Assembly (NCBI GenBank): GCA_019925795.1
Contig: CM034298.1
Span: 26,589,556-26,653,555 of the forward strand
From: Dendrobium chrysotoxum
Taxonomy: Eukaryota > Streptophyta > Magnoliopsida > Asparagales > Orchidaceae
Direction: 5' to 3'
Length of the DNA: 64,000 bases
In this document: piece by piece, positions 44,110 to 55,429 of the stretch
How the letters are laid out: the number at the start of each line of letters is the position of its first letter
Numbering within the stretch: position 1 is the stretch's first letter
The notes under the pieces: generated by a model
Databases searched by the model: none
The model's input: only the letters and a program-made list of their open reading frames with translations
Told to the model about the DNA's origin: nothing
Position numbers and translations under genes: made by a program

Positions 44110-45280
44110 ATGGATATCAAAACTCAAAGAAGTTGGATGTATAATCGATTGGTGCAAGGACGGAAGACATTAACTGATGAGTTCATTAGAGGGGTGCATA
44201 TTTTTATTCAGACAGTTTCTCAACTACCCAGCTTCATCTCAGATGGGAAGTTTCGTTGCCCATGTTCTAAACACAAAAATCAGGTGCACTATAGCCCAGA
44301 TGACGTAACTGTTGATCTATATCGTCGAGGTTTCATGCCAGATTACTGGTATTGGACTTCTCATGGTGAGTATGAACCACATTTGGATTCTCGATGCTGC
44401 CCATCGATAAGTGCTACTAGAGATGATGAAGAACATATAATACCTAATCTTGAGGACTTAATTCATGATGCAAGTGGAGCACAATTTGAGCAATATACAG
44501 AAGAGTCACCTAATAAAGAAGCATAAAATTTTTATGATTTATTGCATGCTTCCTAATAACCAATATGGATAGGTTGCACCACTCACTCAGAGTTATCCGT
44601 TGCTCTTAAGATGTTAAGTATCAAGGCAGAATATAATGTCCCCCGTGATTGTTTTAATCAATTTATTGGACTACTTAAAGAAACCAATCCAGCAGATAAC
44701 AGAATTCCCACAGATTTATATCAGACTAAGAAGTTAGTTTCGAAGCTTGGTTTGACATACAAAAAGATAGATTGTTGTGTCAATTGTTGCATGTTATTCT
44801 ACAAAGATTTCCAATCAGAGATTGCATGCCATCATTGCAACGCACCGAGATTTAAACTAAAATCTATCACAAAAAGAAAGCTGAATGATGTAGCAGCCAG
44901 CAGGTTATTTTACTTACCCATAATTCCTAGACTACAATGATTATATGCATCAATGAGATCTGATGAACATATGAGATGGCATAAAGAACATATCTCACAG
45001 GAAGGGTTTATTACACATCCATCAGAAGCAGATGCCTCCATATTTAAGGAAGTCATCTAGTGGGGTAGTTTTTCATCTACTACCCAGGAATCTTTATATA
45101 CCCAATAGCCGAGCTAGAACATGTATGGAAAACACAAGCTTATTGGCAGATGTAAATGCAGCAGCAGCAGATGTAGATACAGCAGCAGCAAGCTCAAATG
45201 TTAGAAGAAATGAGAAAGATGAGGGAGCAGATGAGTAGTGGTAGAAGTACAGCTGAGGATGAAACTGAATCAGAGTAGAC
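44110..45280 (+). pseudogene. CACTA transposase (TNP2-like), internally deleted
   Basis: 44110-44526 encodes the transposase-associated zinc domain (SWMYNRLVQGRKTLTDEF, then FRCPCSKHKNQ, LYRRGFMPDYWYWTSHGE). 44611-45040 continues with YNVPRDCFNQFIGLLKE, KIDCCVNCCMLFYKDF, CHHCNAPRF and, after a TGA where Arg is expected (44938), LYASMRSDEHMRWH. The catalytic core is then missing. 45110-45278 holds a Gln-rich, coiled-coil end (QQQQQAQMLEEMRKM) closing in DETESE. The copy cannot supply active transposase. Confidence 0.9.
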
Positions 45281-45544
45281 ATTATTAATCTATTTAACTG
45301 ATGTGAACATATATTTTTATGGGTTTTTTGGACAAATTTATCTGTTTTCTGTTTGAACATGTTTAGTTATTTGTTTATGACACTTTTCTTATATATGTTT
45401 ATTTATACATGTTTAAGAATTCCTTATTTGGTTGATGCTCTTTTGGTTTGTGTAATTGTTGATTTTGTGGAATATATATGTTGTTGTAATTTTTTTAATG
45501 CAGGTTTAAATGTGGAAATCACTTTTCAAAGTGAGGAAGGTTTT

Positions 45545-45985
45545 TTTTTCTGCGACAGGTTTCCGGTGGATTATCCGCCGGTAACTTTGACAGAAATACG
45601 ATATGACGAACGTTCCGGCCGAATATGCGACGGAACTTCCGATGGATTTTTCGATGGTAATGTCCAACGGTAAGACTAGACATCGCTTTTATTGCGATGG
45701 AATATCCGCCAGAATTTTCGACGGAACATTTCCGCCGGTATTTTCGACGGTTATTACGCCGGAACACTGCCACAGAAAAGGCGTCGGTTTGTCAAATATA
45801 TCCGCTGGTTATCCGCCGGAACATCCGCTGGAAATGTTTCCGGCGAAAAAAATACGACGGAATGTTTTTTCCGATGCGCGTTTTACCGTCGGAGCAATTT
45901 TCGCCGGTAATCCGCCGGAAACCTACAATTTTCGTCGCACTTTTTACTTTACTGGTGGATTTTGTCTGCCGGTAATAGCTATTTT
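45545..45985. repeat. CACTA 3' subterminal repeats
   Basis: Dense inverted and direct CCGCCGG/CCGGCGG and TTTTCGACGG-type words mirror the 5' subterminal region and would be accessory-protein binding sites. Reading frames here are repeat artefacts. Confidence 0.85.
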
Positions 45986-46601
45986 TTCTGTAGTGGTGGT
46001 TCTCTGCTATCACCATGAGGGTGAGAAAAGACTTTGAGGTTCTTTGCCTTCTCCTAAAGGGAGAAAAATATTGAAGGTCCGCTTTAGTCACCAGGAGGGT
46101 AACAAAGATTCTGTATCTTTGCCGCACTGGGTTTGGTGTAAGTGATTTGAGTAAGTGCTTCTGCACCTTTCTGAAGGGATAAAAGGAAAGACACTATAGT
46201 GATAGTTCAGCAATACTCAGAGTGGAGGACTTTGGGGAGTGGATGTAAGTTATTATTTGACCAAATCACTATAAGTATCTATTGTGTTCATTCTGATTTT
46301 TTATTCTCGCACTTTTACTTTTTGCATTTTAATTCTATGATAACTGCTTGGCTGAAATCATAATCAATGCTTCATTTAGCTGATTAGAATATCATCATCA
46401 TTATTTTGATGTTTTGGTAAATTCTTTTTACTTTAGCATTAAGTGATAATTATAACTTATTTTTCAAATACTGAAAAATTAAAAAATATCATTTTTATTT
46501 TTGAAGTAAGCAATTAGTTCTTAAACTCACCAATTCACCCCCGTCTTGGTGTACCTAGGGACAAGTTCATTTACGCTTAACATCTTTATCAAACTTTCAA
46601 T

Positions 46602-46612
46602 TGGTATTAGAG
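46602..46612 (+). other. Copia C primer-binding site
   Basis: 'tggtattagag' is one base away from TGGTATCAGAG, complementary to initiator methionine tRNA, directly after the 5' LTR. Confidence 0.85.
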
Positions 46613-46649
46613 AGGTACTCAAAAATAGTATTTTAGAAAATCTAGAGGA

Positions 46650-47600
46650 AAATGATCAATGGCATATTTCAAAAATAGGAACACCATAGAAGGTTACTTT
46701 ATTACTCATCCACCATTATTTGAGAATATATAATTTGATTTATGGAAAATTTGTATGTCTATATTTCTATAATCCATTAATTTTAGGATGTTGCATATGA
46801 TTCAATCTAGTTATTCTGTACATTCACATATTATTAATAGTTTGAAAACTGATATTCCTTATACTAAATAGAGTCAAGAGGATAGAGAATTTGCTCAATT
46901 AAATGCTAAATGTCTAAATAATTTTTTTTATGATTTGAAATCTGAGGACTACATGCGTGTATTTACCTATACTATGGGGAAGGAAATTTGGGATAGAGTG
47001 TGCATTACATATGAAGGAATTAAAGAAGTAAAAAAGTCTAGATTAAATATTTTGCTTTATGATTACAAACTTTTTTGCATGAAACCTAGAGAATCAATAT
47101 AAAAAATGTACTTTATGTTCACATAGATAATAACATCCATGCATGTATTGGGTAGAGAACTATCTAATTCTGAAAAGTCAATAAAATTTTATATTGCCTA
47201 ACTAGTACATATGATGCTAAAGTTACTGTGATTTTTTAATCAAAATATTTAAATTTTTATTCTACTGATAATTTGCTTGGATTACTCATTACCTATGAGT
47301 AAGGCATGAATCAAAGACAAAATGATGCAGGTGATAAGAATAAGGAGAAGACTGTAGCTCTAAAAGCAAATAACCCAGATAGTGACAGCTCTGTAGTGGA
47401 GGAGGATGACGACATTATGTTAATGACCTGATAATTCAAAAGTTTCTTAAAGAAAAAGAAAAAGCATCATCAACAATAATGGAATAAAGGAAAAAAAGTA
47501 ATATAAATGTTAAAAAATAATCTGACACAATATGCTTTTAATGCAGGAAAATAGGTCATCTCGAAATAGATTTCCCCAACCTGAAGACTCACCCGGTCAA
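46650..47600 (+). pseudogene. gag: Copia C gag relic
   Basis: It starts with the sirevirus-type text around 46652 and includes EDREFAQLNAKCLNNFFYDL, EDYMRV, WDRVCITYEGIKEV and LNILLYDYKLF near 46870-47090. A zinc-knuckle remnant near 47540-47580 keeps G-K/R-x-G-H-L but has lost Cys residues and carries a stop. It lies between the primer-binding site and the coiled-coil segment. There are many stops. Confidence 0.8.
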
Positions 47601-47840
47601 GGAGAAGGGTAAATAAAAGGGGAAATTTAGGAAGGGGAAGTAAAGGAAATAGAAGGCATTTTGGGCTGACTCTGCCTCAAAATCATCAAAATAAGAAGTA
47701 GAGAAGGAGGTAACAAACCTGTGTCTTATGGCTAATGATAATCTTGATCTTCAGATCAAGATGAGGTATGTTAATTTTCCTATGATGAATTATTTGTTAT
47801 TTTTGAAAAAATTCATCATTCATATAAGAAACTTAAGAAG

Positions 47841-48302
47841 ATGCATGCTAGCTTAAACACTAACTTTTTTAATCTACAAAAAGAGCATAGTAGTTTAATA
47901 ACTGAACATTCTACTTTAGATAATGATCACATGACTTTACTTGATAAATCTGATGCATTAAACAAGAAACATGTTAACCTAAATACAGCACATGAATTCT
48001 TGATGTCAAAATATATTGAATTGGAAGGATCATTTAAAGAATTAGAAGCACATGCATGTCAATTAGATAGTAGTGAGCATGCATTAAAATTAGAAGTGGC
48101 AAGCTTTGAAAGGGTTAATGAATTCCTAAAAGCAAAACTCATTGCACTTCAAAATAATAGATCATCACCTATATTGGCACAGTGGCATAACTCATCACAG
48201 CATTCATCATATACCCCTTGGAAGAGGAACCATAACCCACATAGATTAATGAATCATTTTCCTAGTGTTAGGTGTTACTCTTATGGCATGCTAGTTACAT
48301 AG
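47841..48302 (+). pseudogene. Copia C gag C-terminal coiled-coil segment
   Basis: An open frame of 153 codons with heptad-like Leu spacing (SLITEHSTLDNDHMTLLDK, LEGSFKELEAHACQL, LKLEVASF), then a basic His-rich end. It corresponds to 9040-9340 in copia A. Sirevirus gag proteins commonly carry such a coiled coil. The tail end is frameshifted relative to protease. Confidence 0.7.
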
Positions 48303-48486
48303 CCTGCACTTGCACTATCCATTATAGGACACATCTAGTGTGGAGGCCAAAACTACTTACATCACAGTATAGCATGCAAACATCTCATTCATCAATTCAT
48401 AAGGTGGAACCCAAACTCACTTGGGTTCCTAAATCTAATGTTTAATTACTTAGTAGGGTTCTCATAAAAGACCTAGTGAGAGCATG

Positions 48487-51200
48487 TAGTACCTAGACAG
48501 TGGATGCTCGAGGCCCATGACTAATGATTTAAAGCACTTCATCACACTGGAGGCCAGGACAAGAAGCAATGTCACACTAGGGGGCAACATCACTAGAAAA
48601 GTGGTTGGCTTAGGTATAAATAGCAATTATAAAAATTTTATAATTAAAAACTTTTTATTAGTTAATGGCCTAAAATATAACCTACTAAGGATCAATCAAT
48701 TGTGTAATAAGGGTTTTGATATATAATTTTTTATCTACAAAATGCATGATTAGCTTAAATGGAAAATTTGCCTTTGAAGGAAAAGGGTTAATAACATTTA
48801 TTTGCTTGATTTGAACTATGTTGAATATTCTAATTCCATATTTTTGAGAACTATAATTGATGAAACCTGACTATGGCATAGGAGACTATGTCATTTAAGC
48901 CTGAAAACTCCTAGGAATATTACCCAAAAAATCCTAATTAGAGGCAAACCTAAGTTAGATTTCACTAAGGACGACCTTTGTGAAGCCTGCCAACTAGGAA
49001 AACTAATTAAGTCATCATTCCATTCAATTAAGGACATTAACACCTCTAGGCCACTAGAAATTTTCCATAAGGACCTATTTGGACCCATTAGTACTGCAAG
49101 CCTGAAGTTATATGGATTTGTAATCATTGATGATTATTCTAGATTCACTTGGGTTAGATTTCTATCATAAAAAAGTGAATTGTTTGAGGAGTTTAGAACC
49201 TTCTCCACCTGGATACGAAGAAAATTAGGATGTGAAATATCAACCATTCATAGTAATTATGGTGGAGAGTTTGAAAATGAGAGATCTGAATCTTTTTATC
49301 AAGCTATAAGGATATAACATAACCACTCTACCCCTAGGATCTCTCAGAAGAATGAAATAGCTGAAAGGAACAATAAAACTTTGATAAAAGCTGCTACGGT
49401 CAAGATAGCTGAATATTCTCTCCTTAGATACTTCAGGGCAGAAGCAGTAAATACTGCTTATTATATTTTAAATTGGGTGAATGTTAGATCCAAATTAAAT
49501 AAGACACCTTATGAACTCTTTAAGGGTAGGACACCCAATCTTTCTAATTTACATGTCTTTGGATGTGGATGTTTTATCCTGATAAATGGAAAATCACTCT
49601 TAGGGAAATTTGATCCAAAGTCTAATGAAGGATTCTCCTTAGGTTATTCATCTATTGGTAAAGGATATAGAATCTTCAATAAGAGGACTTTGGTAGTAGA
49701 AGAGTCTACCCATGTTGTGTTTAATGAATCAGATAGGACTTCTGAATCTAAACTGGAAGAAGAAGTAGAGATAATTCAAGGGGGAGAACCAATTAACCTA
49801 GGAGATAGAGTAGAACATTAGGAACCCTTGCCTAGGGAATGGAGATACTCATCTATTCATCCTAAAGAACTGATCTTAGGAGACCCATCTGAAGGAGTAA
49901 GAACTAGGCGTGGACTTAAGAAGGAGGTTAGTCACTTTGCATTTATCTCTATGATAGAACCCACTAATATAGATCAAGACTTATTTGATGAATTATGAAT
50001 CCTAGTAATTCAAGAATAGTAGAATCAGTTTGTTAGGAATATTGTTTTGGAGTTAGTAAGCAGACCTAAAGACAAGTATTGTAGGAACTAAATGGGTTTT
50101 TAAGAATAAAATGAATGACTCTGGCATAGTAGTGAGAAATAAGGCTAGATTAGTAGCTATGGGGTACAATCAAATTGAAGGGATCAAATTTGAAGAAACT
50201 CTTGCCCCAGTAACTAGATTAAAATCCATTAGAGTGTTCTTAGACTTTGTTTGCTTTAGGGGATTCAAGCAAAAATGGATGTTAAAAGTGTCTTTCTAAA
50301 TGGGGTAATTAAAGAGGATGAATATGTGGAGCAACCCCCTAATTTTGAGAACTCTAAATTTATTAATCATGTATTCAAACAAAAGAAGGCTTTATATGGG
50401 TTGAAGTAAGCACCTAGAGCTTGGTATGAAAGGCTGAGTACATTCCTTCTAGATAGAGCATTTGCTAAGGGTAGTGTAGTGACCACCCTATTCCTAAAGA
50501 AAGAAGGGGAAGACCTACTCATAGTTTAAATCTATGTTGATGATATACTATTTCGATCTACAAATAAAAATATTTGTGATAAATTCTCAAAAACTATGAG
50601 TGACAAGTTTGAGATGAGCATGATGGGAGAGCTAAACTATTTTCTTTGATTTAGTATGAAGCAGAAGGATACTGGAATCTTTCTTAGTAAATCAAAATAT
50701 ATTAAGGATATTCTTAAGAAATATGAAATTTATAAAGCTAACGTAATAAATACTCCCATGAGATTTACTATTCAGTTAGATAAGGATCCAAATGAAAAAT
50801 TAGTTAATCAGAAGAAGTATAGAGGGATAATTAGATCACTCCTTTACTTGACTACAGTAGACCTGATATTATATTTAGTGTTTGTCTTTGTACTATATTT
50901 CAGGCTGTTCCCAAAGAATCCGATATGAGTGTTGTTAAAAAAATTCTTAGATATCTTCTTGGATCCTTAAACTTAGGAATCTGGTATCCTAGATATAATA
51001 CTTCTTTTGAAATTATAGGATATTCTGATTCAGACTTCACAGGATGTAGTGTTGATAAGAAAAGCACCCTTAGAACATATCAATTTGTAGGATAATCTTT
51101 ATTCTCTTGGTCCAGTAGAAAACAAAACCCTATAGCCCTATCTACTGTTGAAGCAGAATATGTAACTGTAGGGAGTTGTGTTGCACAAGTCTATAGCCTA
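48487..51200 (+). pseudogene. pol: Copia C pol relic: protease, integrase, reverse transcriptase, RNase H
   Basis: Protease near 48490 keeps the catalytic DSG (YLDSGCSRPMTND). Integrase shows IIDDYSRFTWVRF, but the second Asp is replaced (HSNYGGEF), and then NEIAERNNK. A clean frame at 49381-49821 carries KTPYELFKGRTPNLS and EESTHVVFNES. Reverse transcriptase begins TKWVFKNKM near 50090, and the active site IYVDDIL is intact near 50530. RNase H includes YRGIIRSLLYLTT and ALSTVEAEYV, but coding stops at about 51200 (GSCVAQ), about 120 codons before the end seen in copia E. Multiple stops and frameshifts. Confidence 0.88.
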
Positions 51201-51229
51201 AATAATAAATCTTAGATCTTACACGTCAT

Positions 51230-51745
51230 GTTGGCACTATTTATTTTATTTTTTTTTAATGAAGAATTCCTGATCATCACAAACCATTTTATGAATTTTT
51301 TACATCGTATTATATAATTCCATATCGTGCTATACGACATTCACAAAAACATAAAATCGCTACTCACAACACATCTAATGGCTTTGATTGATCAAACATT
51401 AGAGATCATAATGTAACACCTACTTCATATTGTATGATAAATGTGGTATCAGATATTTGTGGACTTAAATTTGACCAGTATGATATTTAATATAGTATTT
51501 TACTATATAAATACTTATTCATACAGGAAGATCTGACCAGTCAATGATTGTCCAGGCTAAAGCCTCAGGATGAATGTCTTCTCTCTAATCATCCAGTATG
51601 ATTCTAATTGTACTGTACAATAAGACAACCTTTTTGACTGATCAGACTTGATGAAATTGATTGTACTTGATTGTACTCTATGAAGTGTCTACTGTACTGT
51701 ATGATATAATTCATCTATTTAATGAAAGGGAAATCCCTTCTCTCT
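51230..51745 (+). promoter_or_regulatory. Palindrome-rich segment before the third ORF of copia C
   Basis: Decayed palindromes such as 'atcgtgctatacgac', 'attgtactgtacaat' and 'actgtactgtatgat' are spread over about 450 bp and resemble the U3 of the copia C LTRs (41.55-42.12 and 53.58-54.14 kb). 'ctatttaatg' near 51716 could be a TATA box, and the similar 'gtatttaatc' follows the palindromes in the LTRs. The third reading frame begins just downstream. It corresponds to 61384-61895 in copia E. Confidence 0.5.
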
Positions 51746-51756
51746 AAGATCTCAAT

Positions 51757-52890
51757 CCTTGAAATAGCTGGAGCAAAGTGTTCACGAGTTCTAGTCAAAG
51801 TTCCTCTTGATGTCCCGTGGATCCTTAGTTTGCCTAAGCTGCTGATGAAGAAGATTACAATCGCTATAAAACTACTAGGATCACACCATCCAAAATCATA
51901 AATCAGGAAGTTCTAAACTTCAAAGTACTCAATCTTTTTACAAGCACCTCTCTCCTGTTCTATCTCACTCTTGCTTACCTGTTCAATTTTGAAACCCTTT
52001 TTGAATTCTTTGCTAGTCTTCGTATTAACAGTAAGGGTACTACCCTCCAATCTTACTTTAATAGGAGGCATGTTAAAATTATCTATCAAGATTTTCATGA
52101 ATTCCTCTACATTTTAACAACTAGAAAAAAAAGTTCACTATATAACTTCAAACACTAACTATGATTTGACCCTTACAAATGCTACCCTTAAGGAATCAAA
52201 TGTTAGATACCACATCCCATATGTCGATACCTTAGTGTAAGATGCTAGAATCATCTAGCATATCTTTTTTAACTCAATAATTCCAAAGCTAGGGATCGAA
52301 TTGATATCACACCTCTTTTATCCATGACTACTTACTTCATAATGGCTAGGATAAATTTCAACGAAGCTAATCTAATCATTCGATATCTTGAGAATCTAAC
52401 CTGCATTAGAGATCCTAAATATAAAAGAAAGCCAAATCATACCTTAGGTCACATAATTGCCTTGGTCCTAGAATTCAAATACAACTTCTAATTCCCTGCA
52501 TCACCAAATAATCCCCCAACTTTCTATTCCAATAGCTCTCTCCACATCCTTCACAATCCCCATCATTGCAATGTTCATTATTGTGACCCTGATCCAGAGG
52601 ACATAGGGGGAGGACAAGCACTAGCATAAGTTCCAACATTAGCACCTATCCACCAGCAATCTTAGTACAATATGTTAGTTTACAAGTTTGACCAATGGGG
52701 GGCTCATTTTGACACATACGTCACAGAGTAGCAACAATAACATGAAAATAATATGGCTTGCTTTGATAATTATGTAGCACATTAGCACTAATAGCATGAA
52801 AATAATATGGATTGGTTTGGAGAGTAATTTTCTTCAATCCATATATTCTTCCAACCACCACCTCCACCTTATGAGGACTCTTCATACTTC
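51757..52890 (+). pseudogene. Copia C third ORF, decayed
   Basis: Aligned by eye it follows the copia E frame (61311-60172) throughout: AADEEDYNRY, RITPSKIINQEVLNFKVLN, YLTLAYLFNFETLFEFFASL, IIYQDFHEFL, then (after a frameshift) DRIDITPLLSMTTYFIM, NLIIRYLENLTCIRDPKYKR, TLGHIIALVLEFKYNF, FPASPNNPPTF, DPDPED, KFDQWGAHFDTYV and a proline run before the stop. About ten stops, nearly all at places where copia E has Gln codons, and one or two frameshifts break it. The function is unknown. By position it is where sireviruses carry an env-like gene, but I see neither a signal peptide nor a clear membrane anchor. Confidence 0.75.
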
Positions 52891-53238
52891 TAGTTTATTC
52901 TTTGATTTAGTCCTTGGGTCTGTATTATTTTTTTGTCTTTACTTTGTGATGTATGTTTTTTTTTTTGGTGTCTTTGTGTAGCAGTTTTCTCCTTTTTGTG
53001 ATGTCAAAAGGAGGATTAGTTGTTTGCTATTGGTAGGGTATACTCTGTGTTGGAATGGTTAATTCACTATTTTTTCTATTCATTTCTTAATATTTGTTTG
53101 TTCTTTCCTTATGCATTATTTTCTTTATAAAAACATAAAAAAATCCCTCCTTATTTTTGAAAAATTCACCTAATAATGGGGACTTTAGGAAATAGCAAAA
53201 ATATATTTGAGTTTTTTACCAATAATGTTTGTCATCAT

Positions 53239-53253
53239 CAAAAAGGGAGAGAT
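53239..53253 (+). other. Copia C polypurine tract
   Basis: 'aaaaagggagagat' directly before the 3' LTR start. The same 'catcatcaaaaaggg' text precedes the 3' LTR of copia E (reverse strand). Confidence 0.85.
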
Positions 53254-54695
53254 TATTATAAATTTTGACACAAGTCCTATGATTTTGATGATAACAAATA
53301 TTATTAGATTTTTTGTTATGCTATCTCTTACTAATTGCAATTATTACATATCTATTTTTTTAGTGCACTAACATTTCAGGTCCACTGTATACTTACAAGT
53401 TTGATCAGCTCAAAATTTGGTATATTAGGGTTAAGTTTATCATGAAATGACATTATTTTCAATTCTTATGTATTTTTACTTTTTTAGAGTCAAATCATGT
53501 ATTTAGTGGATACTAAGCTTGGTGACCAAGCACACATACACTCAAAGGAGTGAGTTAGTGATAACATCAGAAGTTGAATTTTTTAAACTATTCATACTAT
53601 AAGATCTATATCTTACTGTACAATCAGCTAAAAAGAAAATTAATAAAATGATTAATTATGATAATTAATATAAGTTAAACTAATTATATTGTATGATAAA
53701 GATCACACAATATTATCAGTTGAAATTAAAATCCGAGCAACCTATCATAAATTTAGGCAATATTTGGAAATTCAAATTTTGTGTTAATCATATTATACGA
53801 TAGGTATCTACGATATTATGTAACTAAATCTTTCCTAAATTAATCTTATGATTAGGGGATAATTTTTTATTAATTGATACAGACAAAATCATACAGGATG
53901 ATTAGACCAATGTACTATACGACTTGATTCCTGTATGGGATGATAATTTATCATCGCCAATCATACGGGATGATAATCCAAGTCATTTGAACTAATCGTA
54001 CTGGATGATGGTCTAAATCATTATGGATAATCAACTCAATTCTTTTAATTGATCGTGCATCATCTAACTTTTTATATAGTACTAATAGAAGTACTTTTAC
54101 CTAATCGTACTGGATGATCCATGATCGTTAACGATCAGAGTCATATAATTAAATTTTAGGGCTTCTTATGAGGCCTTGTATTTAATCTCTCTCATTGGAC
54201 TTGTTTCAAGTCTTTGGCTACTAAGTGTTCCTGAGAGGGAGCTTGTGAAGAAGATCTAGGAGAGCTTTGGGAAGAAGAGAAAGTGATTATGTGTGAGGGG
54301 GAAGTAGTGTGAGGGTTTTATATGGTTGCTCTAAGAAAGTGTCTTGCCTTATTCCTCCAAGTGTTTGTCTAGGTTTCTTCGGTGACTCTGGGAAGAAATT
54401 CTTTAGCCCAAGGATGTGGTTCTCTACCATCACCAGGAGGGTGAGAAAGGAGTTCTTAGTTCTCTGCCATCACCAGGAGGGTGAGAAATGAGTTTGAGGT
54501 TCTCTGCCTTCTCCAAGAGGGAGAAAAAGAATAAAGGTCTGCTGTCGTCACCATGCGGGTGACAAAGCTCTGGCTCTCTGCCACACCGGGTTTGGTGGAA
54601 GTGAATTGTGTAAGGGCTTATTTTCTTTGTTGAGGGAGCAAAGGAGAGACACTATAGTGATAGTGCAATACTCAAAGAGACACTTTGAGTGCATA
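53254..54695 (+). mobile_element. Copia C 3' LTR
   Basis: It starts where TGTTGCAAATT stands in copia E (here TATTATAAATT) and runs through U3 palindromes, a TATA-like 'gtatttaatctctctc' near 54178, and 'gagggtgagaaa' repeats to 'gtgcaatactc' near 54665. After about 54695 similarity to the 5' LTR is lost, so roughly 350 bp of U5 are missing. The loss probably happened together with removal of the adjacent Tat pol sequence. Confidence 0.8.
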
Positions 54696-54799
54696 TGGAA
54701 CCACATATAGAATTTCTACTTAATATTTATCATTTGCTCTAATCTTTGGAGCATAGGCTATTCTCCATTTGGAGGTATATCTACCTTCATTGCATATAT

Positions 54800-55210
54800 C
54801 CATCAGTTACAAATTCATAAAAGAACAAAATGAACCACTCAGATTAGAAGAACTCAAAGGTTTAGAAGGAATGTGTCTTCAGGCTCAACAGAACCTTGAG
54901 TAATGCAAAGCTAAAATGATTCAAGCACATAACAAGTTGGTTCACCCATGAACTTTTCAAGTAGGAGATTTGGTCTTAGTTTTACAAAGACCCATCTTAG
55001 CTGATTGAAAGATAAACATTAAATTTGAACCATCTTGAGATGGTCCATTCATGGTAGAGAAAGTATACCAAGGAAGATCTTATTAGTTAATTAATTTTAA
55101 AGGAGATCTTCTAATGTTATCTATAAATGGATGATATCTCCAGTGATGTTGTGAGTAGATAATATTTCAAAATAATTGAAAATGTTTACTCACCATTATT
55201 TCTATATAGT
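54800..55210 (+). pseudogene. pol: Tat-type gypsy integrase C-terminal fragment
   Basis: The frame reads EPLRLEELKGLEGMCLQAQQ, then HNKLVHP, FQVGDLVLVLQRP and DGPFMVEKVYQG. The G-D-L-V-L and G-P-F-x-V motifs are the usual end of Tat integrase. Several stops are present. It is the downstream part of the Tat element whose reverse transcriptase ends at 41305; the sequence between is deleted, not merely displaced. Confidence 0.8.
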
Positions 55211-55429
55211 TCTTGAATGTATTGAAATTTTGGAAAGGAAATTGGTCTAGAAGGTGTGACAGTGTTTGAGATTTATATTAAGGTTTATAGGTTTTAAAAC
55301 CCCCAAACATTATTAAACTATATCCTTAAATAAATGGTGTAAAATCCCTCGTAGTTTATTTTATTTTTGTATTTTTATGGCTTAACCATATAAATATTCT
55401 CGTTTAGGAGTTGTCTCTCATTTGGGATC

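Larger units (their letters stand above)
42428..45995 (+). mobile_element. CACTA (En/Spm-type) DNA transposon, 3,568 bp
   Basis: The ends are CACTACAGGAAAAAA at 42428 and TTTTTTCTGTAGTG ending at 45995, flanked by the 3-bp target duplication GTG (42425-42427 and 45996-45998), as expected for this superfamily. Removing the element and one GTG restores 'gagtttgtggttctctgc', matching 'gagtttgaggttctctgc' in the 3' LTR at 54.49 kb. Inside are subterminal CCGCCGG-type repeats, a GC-rich leader, a scrambled RTE fragment and a deleted transposase. It probably needed a helper element to move. Confidence 0.95.
41310..46599 (+). mobile_element. Copia C 5' LTR, split by a CACTA element
   Basis: 41310-42427 plus 45996-46599 align with the 3' LTR at 53254-54690: 'atttcaggtcc', 'actaagcttggtg', a U3 with 'gtatgat'-type motifs, the TATA-like 'gtatttaatctctctc' near 42150, 'ggtttcttgg/cggtg', and repeated 'gagggtgagaaa'. 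It ends 'aactttca' at 46599, two bases before the primer-binding site. The first bases of the LTR are lost or unrecognisable. Confidence 0.8.
41310..54695 (+). mobile_element. Copia C: sirevirus-type element inserted in the Tat element
   Basis: The element has a 5' LTR (with a CACTA insertion), primer-binding site, gag, coiled-coil segment, pol, a palindrome-rich segment, a third reading frame, polypurine tract and 3' LTR, in that order. Without the CACTA element it spans about 9.8 kb, fitting sireviruses. The LTRs have diverged strongly and pol is broken, so the insertion is old. Outer borders are approximate because the 3' LTR is cut short and the flanking Tat sequences (reverse transcriptase left, integrase tail right) are not contiguous in the parent element. 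Confidence 0.85.

Noticed and set aside
45519..46166. Overlapping Arg-rich frames on both strands
   Set aside because: They come from the CACTA 3' subterminal repeats and adjoining LTR.
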